Shown here one piece after another: positions 45,079-53,388 of a stretch of DNA of 64,000 nucleotides. The stretch comes from a bacterium (GTDB lineage Bacteria > Electryoneota > RPQS01). The position numbers were made by a program, and so were the translations under genes. The DNA lies in NCBI GenBank assembly GCA_013360195.1, contig JABWCQ010000008.1, forward strand, positions 1-64,000, read 5' to 3'. Positions within the stretch are counted from its first letter, which is position 1; every line of letters begins with the position of its first letter. Under the pieces are notes generated by a model. That model was not told the DNA's origin and ran no database searches. It worked only from the letters and a program-made list of their open reading frames with translations.

Positions 45079-46642
45079 GAAAAAGCAATCGCTCTTGCTC
45101 CGCTACATGTCCTCAACCGACCACAAGGAGATCGGGATCATGTATCTCATCTTCGCGCTGGTCATGGGCATCGTCGGCGGATTTCTGGCCGGAATGATTC
45201 GCATGCAGCTCTGGGAAGCATCGGGCGGCGTTGTGTCTCCGGAACTCTACAATCAGATCGTGACGATGCATGCCACGATCATGATCTTCTTCGTGATAAT
45301 TCCGGCCATGGCCGGATTCGGCAACTATCTTGTGCCGCTGATGATTGGCGCGCGCGATATGGCCTTCCCGAAGTTGAACGCCTTTTCCTTCTGGCTGCTG
45401 ATTCCCGCGGCAATTATCGGTATCGCCAGCTTCTTTGTTGAAGGCGGTGCCGCAGCTGGAGGCTGGACGAGCTATCAACCGCTCACGAGCGCGCAATACT
45501 CCGGAACTCCCGGAGTTGATATGTGGATTATCGTTGTTCACCTGACCGGTGCATCTTCGATACTGGGCGCGATCAACTTCATCGTTACGATTTTCAACAT
45601 GCGCGCCCCCGGCATGGGCTTCATGAAAATGCCGCTCTATGTCTGGGCGTGGCTGACCAACGCCTTCATGATTCTCGTCGGCACTCCCGTGCTTGCGGGA
45701 GCGGTGACGATGGTGCTGTTCGACCGTCACTTCGGCACCGGTTTCTTTCGTCCGTCTGAAGGCGGCGACCCGGTGCTTTATCAGCACCTATTCTGGTTCT
45801 ATTCGCATCCCGCCGTGTATATCATGATTGTGCCGGGATTCGGCGCCATCAGCCATATTGTCGCGGCGTTTTCGCGCAAGAAAGTGTTTGGCTATCACGG
45901 CATGGTGTACGCCGTGGCCGGTATCGGAGTCCTGGGCTTTATGGTCTGGGCACACCACATGTTCACGACGGGGCTTTCGCCGGCTGTGCGCGCGTTCTTC
46001 GCCTTCATGACGATGCTTATTGCCGTGCCGACCGGTGTTAAAATCTTCTCGTGGCTGGCCACGATGTGGGGAGGAACCCTCAAGTTCACCGTCGCCATGA
46101 AGTTTGCGCTTGGCATGATTTCGCTCTTCGTCATCGGCGGTATCTCCGGTGTCTGGCTCGGTAACGTGCCTGTGGATATTCAGCTGCACGACTCCTACTT
46201 CGTCGTCGCCCATCTGCATTACGTGCTCTTCGGCGGTTCGGTGATGTCGCTTCTGGGGGCCGCGTATTTCTGGTTCCCCAAGATGAGCGGCAAGTACCTC
46301 GATGAGAAGCTCGGTAATATTGTCTTCTGGTGTATGTACATCGGAATGTCCATGACCTTCCTGCTGATGCACTGGACGGGCATGGAGGGCATGGCGCGCC
46401 GCACCTACGTTTACCGCCCGCAGTTTGAAGGCATGAATCAAATTATGTCGTTCGGTTATGTCTTCATGCTCCTCGGCGGTATTCTCTTCTGCTGGTCGCT
46501 CGTCAAAGCTATCCGGAAGCCGGTGACGACTCCGCTCAACGACGACCCGTGGAATGTCAATGACATTCAGGGTTCCCTCGAGTGGAAGACCAGCTCTCCG
46601 CCGCCCAAGGAGAACTTTAAGACGATTCCGGTCGTCCCCTAA
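45071..46642 (+). CDS. coxA: Cytochrome c oxidase subunit I, A2 type
   Basis: 523 residues, about 12 membrane helices. Haem and CuB ligands: His in TMHATIM (low-spin haem), SHPAVY and WAHHMFTTG (CuB), and HDSYFVVAHLHYVLFGG (haem a3 and haem a). Helix VI reads FYSHPAVYI (residues ~243-251): the position of the proton-channel Glu of A1 enzymes is Ala (about 248), and Tyr-Ser precedes the His. This is the YSHPxV motif of A2-type haem-copper oxidases. It reduces O2 to water and pumps protons. A long AT-rich inverted repeat follows before ctaA. Confidence 0.96.
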   Translation: MAEKKQSLLLRYMSSTDHKEIGIMYLIFALVMGIVGGFLAGMIRMQLWEASGGVVSPELYNQIVTMHATIMIFFVIIPAMAGFGNYLVPLMIGARDMAFPKLNAFSFWLLIPAAIIGIASFFVEGGAAAGGWTSYQPLTSAQYSGTPGVDMWIIVVHLTGASSILGAINFIVTIFNMRAPGMGFMKMPLYVWAWLTNAFMILVGTPVLAGAVTMVLFDRHFGTGFFRPSEGGDPVLYQHLFWFYSHPAVYIMIVPGFGAISHIVAAFSRKKVFGYHGMVYAVAGIGVLGFMVWAHHMFTTGLSPAVRAFFAFMTMLIAVPTGVKIFSWLATMWGGTLKFTVAMKFALGMISLFVIGGISGVWLGNVPVDIQLHDSYFVVAHLHYVLFGGSVMSLLGAAYFWFPKMSGKYLDEKLGNIVFWCMYIGMSMTFLLMHWTGMEGMARRTYVYRPQFEGMNQIMSFGYVFMLLGGILFCWSLVKAIRKPVTTPLNDDPWNVNDIQGSLEWKTSSPPPKENFKTIPVVP

Positions 46643-46740
46643 GAAATTTGAAATAGGAAATTAGAAACAGGAATACGGATTAACATTCGCGTGCTTCCGC
46701 CTTCTTCTTTCTAATTTCACATTTCCTATTTCCTATTCTT
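46641..46740. repeat. AT-rich imperfect inverted repeat between coxA and ctaA
   Basis: The left arm (46641-46675, containing GAAATAGGAAATTAGAAA) is largely complementary to the right arm (46705-46740, containing TTTCTAATTTC and ATTTCCTATTTC), around a ~30-base GC-richer centre. It fills nearly the whole gap. It could be an mRNA structure lowering expression of the assembly genes relative to coxBA, or a palindromic repeat element inserted here. Confidence 0.65.
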
Positions 46741-46744
46741 AATT

Positions 46745-47767
46745 ATGACTGACATATCGCCTGCGCGCAGGCTGGCCTCATGGCTGCTGTTTCTCTCCAT
46801 GCTCATCACCATATTGATGTTGTGGGGAGGTTTTGTGAGAATATCCGGCTCAGGACTTTCAATTCCGGATTGGCCGTTAATAAATGGAAGTCTTCTGCCG
46901 CCGTTTTCAGAAGAAGGTTGGCAGGCGGTCTTTGACGATTACAAGCAAGCCTATCCGGCGCTGACGGACGGCATGAGCCTCGGCACCTTCGAGACTCAAT
47001 TCGCGATTGAATATTTCCATCGCTTCCTCGCCGCGCTTGTCGGTATCGTGCTGCTCGCCATCATCATTCGCGCACGCAAGCATCCCGAAGTCTGGGCGGT
47101 ATCGAAAAGACCCCTGCTATGGTCGGGAGGATTGATACTGGTGCAGGCCATTCTCGGCGGCATGGTAGTCAAACTCGATTTAGCTGCCGCTGTGCTCGCG
47201 ATTCATCTGGGCATGGCCTATGTCATCTTTGCAATTCTGTTCTGGCAGGCGCTGAAGCTGTCACGACTGGGAGATCCGCTCAGAGCGGGACACGAAAAGG
47301 CGCAGCGTTTCGGAAAAGAAGCTATCGCCGCCACGCTCATTCAAGTCATGTCCGGCGGACTGGTCGCAGGGACAGGCGCGGGATTGGTGATGAACACATG
47401 GCCGAAAGTCGGAGACCACTGGATTCCGCCGCTGTCCGTCATGTGGGGCGATTTCTATTCGCCGGTCTGGGCAAACCTCTGGCAAAACCAGATTCTGATT
47501 CAGTTCTTTCACAGATGGTGGGCATTCATCGTCGCCGGAGCTGTAATTCATCTCATTATCAAAGCGATGAAGATGAATCTTTCGCCGCGCGGCAGGCTCG
47601 CGCTGCGTGCCACCGCCACCATCCTTGTGCTGCAAATTCTGCTCGGCATCGGAAATCTGCTGATGAAGGTGCCGCCGTACATGGCCATACTGCATCTCGC
47701 CGTTGCGTTTCTGCTCTATATGGTCTTGATTATCGTGACACACGAAGTGGCGTACGAACCAGCGTAA
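46745..47767 (+). CDS. ctaA: Haem A synthase (CtaA/COX15)
   Basis: 340 residues, eight membrane helices in two four-helix halves. Conserved phrases: GGFVRISGSGLSIPDWPLI at the first loop and the four haem-ligand His in EYFHRF, AIHLGMA, QFFHRWW and ILHLAVA. It oxidises the C8 methyl of haem O to the formyl group of haem A, the cofactor of the oxidase encoded just upstream. The ATG follows the inverted repeat; ctaB starts 11 bp after the stop. Confidence 0.95.
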   Translation: MTDISPARRLASWLLFLSMLITILMLWGGFVRISGSGLSIPDWPLINGSLLPPFSEEGWQAVFDDYKQAYPALTDGMSLGTFETQFAIEYFHRFLAALVGIVLLAIIIRARKHPEVWAVSKRPLLWSGGLILVQAILGGMVVKLDLAAAVLAIHLGMAYVIFAILFWQALKLSRLGDPLRAGHEKAQRFGKEAIAATLIQVMSGGLVAGTGAGLVMNTWPKVGDHWIPPLSVMWGDFYSPVWANLWQNQILIQFFHRWWAFIVAGAVIHLIIKAMKMNLSPRGRLALRATATILVLQILLGIGNLLMKVPPYMAILHLAVAFLLYMVLIIVTHEVAYEPA

Positions 47768-47778
47768 CGAAGTTCATC

Positions 47779-48633
47779 ATGTCTCAATTCCGCGATTACA
47801 TTAACCTCATGAAGCCGTCCATTATGCTGCTGGTGCTGCTCACCGGCGCGGCGGCGCTCATGCTTGAAGGTTCGTTCGGCGCGGGGAATTGGGAGTTCTG
47901 GGCGATATTGCTCGGATTAATGCTCACGGGCGGATGCGCCAACGGACTGAATCAGTATTTCGAACGCGACATTGACGCGCAGATGGGTCGGACCAAGAAC
48001 CGCAGACCGCTCGCGCTGAGGAAGATGGAGCCGAAGCATGCCCTTGTGTTTGTCGTCTCCTGCGGTGTGATTGCGATTCTGCTCTTCGGCCTGCTGTTCA
48101 ACTGGCTTTCCGCCGCCGCAGCGTTCGCCACGATTGTCTTCTACAGCTTCTACTACACGCTTTGGCTGAAGCCGCGCACGCACTTGAACATCGTTATCGG
48201 CGGCGCCGCCGGAGCCATGGCGCCTATCATCGCGTGGATTGCCGCGACCGGAACACTTTCGTTCACGCCGTGGCTGCTGTTTCTGATTGTATTCTTCTGG
48301 ACGCCGCCGCACTTCTGGGCGCTGGCGCTCTGTGTCAAGAAGGACTACGCGCGCGTCTCGATTCCGATGCTCCCCGTTATCAAGGGCGACCACGAAACGC
48401 GCCGTCAAATCCTGCTCTACACCTTTGTGCTCGTGGCCATTTCGCTTTTGCTGCATGCCGGATTGCTGTACATGACCGCCGCGCTTGTGCTCGGCGGATT
48501 GTTCGTCTATAAAGCCTGGAAACTCTTGAAGGGAGCCGAGCAGAACTACGCCTGGGGTCTCTTCAAATACTCGATTGTCTATCTCACCGCGCTGTTTGTG
48601 ATTATCATGGCCGACGCGGCCATCACCAAGTAA
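47779..48633 (+). CDS. ctaB: Protohaem IX farnesyltransferase (haem O synthase)
   Basis: 284 residues from the ATG at 47779; the frame is open further upstream, but that part overlaps ctaA and is not membrane-like. UbiA-type prenyltransferase with the Asp-rich diphosphate-binding motif NQYFERDIDAQMGRTKNR and the second motif KKDYARVSIPMLP, and about eight membrane helices. It attaches a farnesyl group to haem B to give haem O, the substrate of CtaA. Confidence 0.95.
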   Translation: MSQFRDYINLMKPSIMLLVLLTGAAALMLEGSFGAGNWEFWAILLGLMLTGGCANGLNQYFERDIDAQMGRTKNRRPLALRKMEPKHALVFVVSCGVIAILLFGLLFNWLSAAAAFATIVFYSFYYTLWLKPRTHLNIVIGGAAGAMAPIIAWIAATGTLSFTPWLLFLIVFFWTPPHFWALALCVKKDYARVSIPMLPVIKGDHETRRQILLYTFVLVAISLLLHAGLLYMTAALVLGGLFVYKAWKLLKGAEQNYAWGLFKYSIVYLTALFVIIMADAAITK

Positions 48634-48663
48634 GCGGCGCACGTCCGTGAAAGGTTTCCGAAC

Positions 48664-49269
48664 GTGGAAACGCAAGAAGAACTGAAATCGGCTGAAACAA
48701 AGCGCAAGAACAAAAAACTTGCCCTGCTGCTGCTTATTCCCGTGGTCGTGCTGATGTTCGGCTTCACCTACGCACAGGTGCCGCTGTTCCGCATGTTCTG
48801 CCAGAAAATCGGCATCTCGATTTCGCCGCTCAATGAAGTCGAATATGCGAGCACAGGCCGCATGTGCAAGGTGCTCTACACCGGTGTGACCGCCGGCACC
48901 CTGCCCGTTTATTTCAAGCCGAAGGAATCCGTGCAGACCGTCGAAGTGGGACAGCCCTTCAAGAACAGCTACCGCTTCGTCAATATGTCCAAGGACACCG
49001 TGCATTTCCGTCCCGTGCACTCGATTCTGCCCGAAGGCGCCGCGACCAAATTCACCATGACAAAGTGTTTCTGCTTTGATGACCAGACCATGGCCCCGGG
49101 TGCCGAGCGCGAGTTTGAAGTCGTTTCGGTCTTAAGTGCCGATATGGATGCGTCCATCGAGCAGGTGACGCTGCACTACACGCTGTTTGAAAAAGACCCC
49201 GAGACGATGGAGAAAAACCGCGAGATTCCCAATATCGCTTCGGGGACCGCGACGGGAGGGAGCAACTGA
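48664..49269 (+). CDS. ctaG: CtaG/Cox11, CuB-site copper chaperone
   Basis: 201 residues; GTG start at 48664. A single N-terminal membrane helix (LALLLLIPVVVLMFGFTYA) leads into VPLFRMFCQKIG, where the Cys is conserved in Cox11. The periplasmic Ig-like domain contains the copper-binding KCFCFDDQ motif (CFCF) and MAPGAEREFEV. It inserts copper into the CuB centre of CoxA. It shares its last base with the start of the small ORF (TGATG). Confidence 0.93.
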   Translation: METQEELKSAETKRKNKKLALLLLIPVVVLMFGFTYAQVPLFRMFCQKIGISISPLNEVEYASTGRMCKVLYTGVTAGTLPVYFKPKESVQTVEVGQPFKNSYRFVNMSKDTVHFRPVHSILPEGAATKFTMTKCFCFDDQTMAPGAEREFEVVSVLSADMDASIEQVTLHYTLFEKDPETMEKNREIPNIASGTATGGSN

Positions 49270-49418
49270 TGCATTCACAGCCGTTACCGCCTGAAGTCAG
49301 AACCCGCAACAGAAAAGCCGTGATGTGGATTGTCGGAGTCGTTGGCGTCATCACAATTCTATCGCTGCTCTATCTCGTCAAATTCGGCGTCAATTTTCAA
49401 CGCCACGGCTTTCACTGA
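49269..49418 (+). CDS. 49-residue single-helix membrane protein
   Basis: ATG at 49269 overlaps the ctaG stop by one base (TGATG). The product has a charged N-terminus (MHSQPLPPEVRTRNRK), one membrane helix (AVMWIVGVVGVITILSLLYL) and the short tail VKFGVNFQRHGFH. The overlap, the clean helix and the position between ctaG and coxC support a real gene. Small one-helix proteins next to ctaG occur in other bacteria as oxidase assembly factors; the same role here is inference. Confidence 0.65.
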   Translation: MHSQPLPPEVRTRNRKAVMWIVGVVGVITILSLLYLVKFGVNFQRHGFH

Positions 49419-49518
49419 CAAGCCGGACACGCGACCCATTGCGCTGACGCCGGCGCATCTGTTTTACCCGTTATTCCGATATTGAACATTGGAATCCGCA
49501 AACTGAAACATCTTTAGT

Positions 49519-50319
49519 ATGTCCCACACCGCATCTCACGGGCACGACGCCCATCACGATCACATTCATCTGCCGCCGCCCAGCTACTGGCCAATCTTCA
49601 CGGCCATGTCGGTCGGACTGCTCCTGACGGGCGTTCTGATGTGGCTCTGGGAAGCGTCCATGAGCATGTCCGCCATTTTTATCGGCGCATCTCTGTCCGT
49701 TTTCGGAATGATGGGCTGGTGTCAGGCGCTCATCAAGGAAAACGCCGATATCCCCAACATCCTCGAAGACGACAAGTGGATGAAGATGGGACTGAAGCTC
49801 TTCCTGGTTTCGGAAGCGGCCATCTTCGGTGCGTTCTTCGGGCATCACTACTACACCCGCTTCGATTTCCCGCAGTGGCCCCCTGTCGGCGCGCCGCATC
49901 TCGATACCACTCTGCCTGCTATCGCCACGCTGATTCTGATGACGTCATCCGTGACCATGGAGTATTCGCACCATCTGCTCAAGCACGACAAGCGCGAAAA
50001 GTCCCGGCTGTGGCTTGGCATCACCTTCATTCTGGGTATCGTCTTCTTGGGCTTCCAAGGGCATGAATACGGCTTCCTCAAAGCCTATGATCAGTTCACG
50101 CTGTCCAGCGGCATGTTCGGCTCGCACTTCTTTGCCATGACCGGATTCCACGGAGCCCACGTTGCCACCGGAATCATCATGATGGCCATTGTCTGGCTCC
50201 GCATGAGACTGGGTCACTATACCCCTGAACGGCACTTCAGCTTTGCCGCCGCCTCGTGGTACTGGCACTTTGTGGACGTTATCTGGATTTTCCTGTTCTT
50301 CACGATTTACCTGTTCTAA
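49519..50319 (+). CDS. coxC: Cytochrome c oxidase subunit III
   Basis: 266 residues; His-rich start (MSHTASHGHDAHHDHIH), then about seven membrane helices. Typical phrases: the lipid/proton-path Glu region LFLVSEAAIFGAFFGHH, FILGIVFLGFQGHEYG and MTGFHGAHVATGIIMM, ending WYWHFVDVIWIFLFFTIYLF. It stabilises subunit I. 100 bp separate it from the small ORF. No subunit IV gene was seen after it. Confidence 0.94.
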   Translation: MSHTASHGHDAHHDHIHLPPPSYWPIFTAMSVGLLLTGVLMWLWEASMSMSAIFIGASLSVFGMMGWCQALIKENADIPNILEDDKWMKMGLKLFLVSEAAIFGAFFGHHYYTRFDFPQWPPVGAPHLDTTLPAIATLILMTSSVTMEYSHHLLKHDKREKSRLWLGITFILGIVFLGFQGHEYGFLKAYDQFTLSSGMFGSHFFAMTGFHGAHVATGIIMMAIVWLRMRLGHYTPERHFSFAAASWYWHFVDVIWIFLFFTIYLF

Positions 50320-50339
50320 TTTCCCGGCATTTGATTGGA

Positions 50340-50368
50340 AACGGCGGTCACGGTTGGCCGCCGTTTTT
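50340..50368 (+). terminator. Rho-independent terminator of the respiratory operon
   Basis: AACGGCGG (50340-50347) pairs with CCGCCGTT (50358-50365), followed by T. It lies 20 bp after coxC and ends the ~15-kb act-cox run. Confidence 0.85.
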
Positions 50369-50658
50369 GTTGCCGCCGGTGCGCAATTTCCCACACACCG
50401 AATACTTGCAAAAATTATCCAAAAACAAAGAGTTGCGTATGTGTCTGGATTATTCAACGAGACTCCTGCCATGCCTCTGATTCGGCGGTCAAACTGCGTT
50501 CGTGCCCTGTTACGTCATATCTAAAGCGATAATTTGACGACTCATAAATTTCGTCCAACCGGGTGACGGAAATTGTATTTGACCGCACGATTCTATTGCA
50601 TTCCCAATAAGCCTGACGTATCTTTGTCACAGTGCCAACCCGAAACTCAACTTCATCC
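50369..50658. other. Intergenic stretch without a gene
   Basis: Between the coxC terminator and the redoxin-like gene I see no convincing ORF or RNA and no promoter of good quality. TTGACC at about 50579 is a -35 candidate without a matching -10. Confidence 0.5.
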
Positions 50659-51453
50659 ATGTCAAAATCCGCGAATTTGTGCCGATTTGCGATTCTCTTG
50701 ACCTGTCTGCTTGGACTGCGGATGGACGCAGCCGCGCAGCCCCTTGTCGGCTCGGCGGCTCCCAATTTTACACTCAATTTCAGCAACGGCGGCAGCTTCA
50801 CCCTGTCCAGCCTGCTGGGCGAAGTCGTGCACCTCAACTTCTTCGGTGCCACCTGCGGTGACTGTATTGCCGACGGGTTGCTGTCCGAGGAAATCTATGA
50901 CCTGTTCGCAACCAACACCGCCTTCAATATCATTGGCATAGATGTCTGGAATCTCCCTGCGGCGTATGTCAACACAACCTTCCGCACAAACTCCGGCATC
51001 ACCTATCCGCTGCTGGTGCAAGGCCGTAACACGGCCATTGCCTACAACATGGAGGTCAACCCTGTTCCCTCCACGACGGATATCGAGCACCGCGGTCACG
51101 TCATCATTGACCAGCAGGGAATCATCCGCTATTACGCGATCTACAATCCCTTCGATGAAACACAGCAGGCGGAGATGATTTGCGTCATCAAGAACCTGCT
51201 CGGCATCGCGCCGCCGCCGCCGCAGAATGCGGCCATCATCCGCATGGATGAATTCGGACCCTTGAAGCTTTGCTGGCAGCCTGCAGTTGAACCGGAGGGC
51301 TGTGACATGAGGTATCTGGTCTTCAAGTCCTTCGCCGGTGATTGGAGCGACGAGGAGTTTGTCACTTCCACATTCGAGACGGCCATCATGCTGACTTCCT
51401 TTCCCGATTCCACGTGTATCTTTCACGTCGTCGCAGAACGGCAAATGCCCTGA
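50659..51453 (+). CDS. Exported thioredoxin-like (TlpA/redoxin) protein
   Basis: 264 residues from the ATG at 50659; signal CRFAILLTCLLGLRMDAAAQ. A thioredoxin-like domain follows: PLVGSAAPNFTLNFSNGG, then LNFFGATCGDCIADG with the active-site pair Cys-Gly-Asp-Cys, and a peroxiredoxin-like second half (GHVIIDQQGIIRYY). From about residue 200, after a Pro-rich linker, comes a beta-domain of Fn3 type. It could reduce disulphides or cytochromes in the periplasm. It is not a SCO protein (no CxxxCP). It follows the oxidase operon but has its own unit with a terminator at 51478. Confidence 0.8.
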   Translation: MSKSANLCRFAILLTCLLGLRMDAAAQPLVGSAAPNFTLNFSNGGSFTLSSLLGEVVHLNFFGATCGDCIADGLLSEEIYDLFATNTAFNIIGIDVWNLPAAYVNTTFRTNSGITYPLLVQGRNTAIAYNMEVNPVPSTTDIEHRGHVIIDQQGIIRYYAIYNPFDETQQAEMICVIKNLLGIAPPPPQNAAIIRMDEFGPLKLCWQPAVEPEGCDMRYLVFKSFAGDWSDEEFVTSTFETAIMLTSFPDSTCIFHVVAERQMP

Positions 51454-51477
51454 GCGATGCGCGTTTGACCCAAAGCA

Positions 51478-51503
51478 AAAACCCCGCGATGTGCGGGGTT
51501 TTC
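51478..51503. terminator. Bidirectional Rho-independent terminator
   Basis: AAAACCCCGC (51478-51487) pairs with GCGGGGTTTT (51493-51502) around a 5-base loop. It lies between convergent genes and serves both. Confidence 0.9.
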
Positions 51504-51528
51504 TCGTCTATGCAGGTATTGAATCGCT

Positions 51529-52470
51529 TCAGCCCGCAATCACTCGATAAGGAATAGACCAGCCGGATGCGTCATAGGGAGCTTCGTCGTCGTAAATCGT
51601 CTGGTCGTCAATGAAGTCCAGTCCGATGTGATGAACTCCCCGGCGCTGAGCGGCCACATAGCTGCCCGAATAAATTCCGTCACCCGCCACATCATCGGGT
51701 GCAATTCCGTCATCCTTCAGCGGCAGCCGCGGCAGTCTTCCTCCGCGATATACATTCGGCCTCAACATGCCAATCGGAGCCGGAAGATTGCCTTCCACTT
51801 CGACATACACCGTCACCGTCTCTCCCTGATACACATAGGGCAGGCTCTCGCGGTCAAAGAATGTGCGCAGCGGATTATCCAGCTCAACGATGATGTCGCC
51901 TCTGCCGTCCACCGCAACCATGCTTAAAATGCCCACGGAATTCGGATTCGGCTCCACACTCTCCATGGTCTCGGGAGTAATGGCTTCGATGCGCCAATTG
52001 CGGCGGGGATAGGGCGAATTGTCTATCCTGACCGCGCGCGCCTTCCGCACCAAATCGTTGAACATCGGCTTGTCAATCGTCTCCATCTCATCGTCTGTCA
52101 ATTCAGTTAATAAGCGGAAACTGCCGTCGAAACTGCGCACGCGTGTCAGCACCGCATGATTGCGGTCAATGAACTCCACGCTTACCCGTTCGCGTTCACG
52201 GTGGCCGATTCTCCACCAACCCAGCGGCTCTATCTCTTCATCCAGGCCGCGCAGTTCAGCTGCATTTATCCCCTCCGAGCCGTCCTGCCACACCTCCGGG
52301 TCCTCCACGTCATAGTCGGACAGAAACAGCTCCTGCAGCGCCTCCTCGTCCGTAATGTCCGTTGAATAGTCGTCATGATAGTAGTGCTGATCCATTTCGC
52401 AGCCGAAGAAGAACAGCGCAAGCGATGCGCTCATCGCTAACTTCGTGAGCAAGCTGATTTTGCCACTCAT
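51529..52470 (-). CDS. Lipoprotein of unknown function
   Basis: 313 residues from the ATG at 52470, preceded on its strand by AAAAAAGGAC; the upstream in-frame codons carry no signal. Lipobox FFFGC after a hydrophobic stretch. The acidic mid-part (about 45-180) has no recognised domain. The C-terminal third has an Ig-like region ending in DDGIAPDDVAGDGIYSG, an acidic turn common in 'choice-of-anchor'-type envelope proteins. It is the last gene of the minus-strand cluster, 87 bp from the barrel gene, so it may or may not share its transcript. Confidence 0.65.
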   Translation of the reverse strand: MSGKISLLTKLAMSASLALFFFGCEMDQHYYHDDYSTDITDEEALQELFLSDYDVEDPEVWQDGSEGINAAELRGLDEEIEPLGWWRIGHRERERVSVEFIDRNHAVLTRVRSFDGSFRLLTELTDDEMETIDKPMFNDLVRKARAVRIDNSPYPRRNWRIEAITPETMESVEPNPNSVGILSMVAVDGRGDIIVELDNPLRTFFDRESLPYVYQGETVTVYVEVEGNLPAPIGMLRPNVYRGGRLPRLPLKDDGIAPDDVAGDGIYSGSYVAAQRRGVHHIGLDFIDDQTIYDDEAPYDASGWSIPYRVIAG

Positions 52471-52557
52471 AGCATGTCCTTTTTTGTTGTGTTTCTCATC
52501 ATCTTGCCTCAGGCTTTCAGAAGTTTGACACAACCGACCTGCAGAGGTTTAATTGCG

Positions 52558-53079
52558 CTAAAATCCTACCGTCAGCGCAGCTCCGGCACGCTCAAACCAT
52601 ATCCACAGCGCCGAAACACCCCAGCCCTGACCGGAATCGAAATTCAGCATCGCGTGCGGTTTGCGTCCGTCGTTCATCAACAAGGTGCTGAAGTTTTTCG
52701 ACAGTTTTACCGTCGCGCCGAAGGGAAACGTGAATCCTTCCTCCCACTCGCTGTAGTTGACCGACACATAGGGCGATACGGGAAGCTTTTGAATCGTCTT
52801 GGCTGCCGTCAAATAGTAACATTGCGTGCCCTCCGGGGAACCTATGCGGTCGCTTGATGTGCCCAATGACAAATTGGGCTTGAAGCGTGACTCGTCCAGA
52901 ACGCGAATGTTCCCGCGAATCCCGACTTCCGACACGCCGGGATTGAATTCCAACCCCGCATTCACGCGCGGATGAAACAGGTAATCCGCTGTGAACCGCC
53001 AGCGGGGACGATCTATTTCCGTATCTACAAATCTTCCGCTGAAAGAGAACCGTCTTAAGCTGCTCGAACCGAGCAGCAC
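52558..53079 (-). CDS. Outer-membrane barrel-like protein, possibly truncated
   Basis: About 173 residues with alternating beta strands (RFTADYLFHPRVNAGLEFN, VSPYVSVNYSEWEEG, FPFGATVKLSKNF) and a terminal GAALTVGF typical of outer-membrane barrels. The start is uncertain: GTG at 53079 is the best, but no signal peptide is encoded, unusual for a barrel, so the N-terminus may be lost. 21 bp after the small YHS-like gene. Function unknown. Confidence 0.5.
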   Translation of the reverse strand: MLLGSSSLRRFSFSGRFVDTEIDRPRWRFTADYLFHPRVNAGLEFNPGVSEVGIRGNIRVLDESRFKPNLSLGTSSDRIGSPEGTQCYYLTAAKTIQKLPVSPYVSVNYSEWEEGFTFPFGATVKLSKNFSTLLMNDGRKPHAMLNFDSGQGWGVSALWIWFERAGAALTVGF

Positions 53080-53100
53080 ACCCTCGCCGGGTCACCCCGT

Positions 53101-53367
53101 TCAGGACGGCACCAGCGAGACAATGCCGTCCGGTTCAGGTTCGTCACTCCAATTCAACCAGACTTCCGGGTCGCGCAGAAACGCGTCGCGGTGTGCTTCC
53201 GTGTCGAAGGCGTATACCTTGCCGTTGTATTCCGCGAAATGTGACAGCACTTTCGCCGTCGAATCGTCGTCCAGAATATCGCACATCATGCACGGCAGAA
53301 ACAGCAGAGGCTTCTGCGCGAAAGCCGTTGCTGCTGCAATCAGAAGTGCTGCGATAACTCTCGTCAC
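53101..53367 (-). CDS. Small exported YHS-like protein
   Basis: 88 residues, GTG start; signal MTRVIAALLIAAATAFAQ. The mature part has PCMMCDILDDDS (a CxxC pair) and a YHS-like stretch HFAEYNGKVYAFDTEAHRD followed by AFLRDPEVWL. Classical YHS domains bind copper or other soft metals through Cys; here the Cys pair sits upstream instead. 21 bp from each neighbour, so within the same operon as the TonB receptor. Confidence 0.65.
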   Translation of the reverse strand: MTRVIAALLIAAATAFAQKPLLFLPCMMCDILDDDSTAKVLSHFAEYNGKVYAFDTEAHRDAFLRDPEVWLNWSDEPEPDGIVSLVPS

Positions 53368-53388
53368 GTACCGATCCTGCCAATTGCT

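Noticed and set aside
47119-47778. 220-residue N-terminal extension of ctaB
   Set aside because: It is an out-of-frame reading of ctaA. The ctaB homology and membrane helices start at the ATG 47779.
49419-49518. Possible further small ORF between the 49-residue protein and coxC
   Set aside because: No start with a ribosome site and no hydrophobic or conserved stretch; treated as spacer.
50659-51453. SCO1-type copper chaperone for CuA
   Set aside because: The active site is Cys-Gly-Asp-Cys, thioredoxin-like, and the SCO CxxxCP motif is absent.
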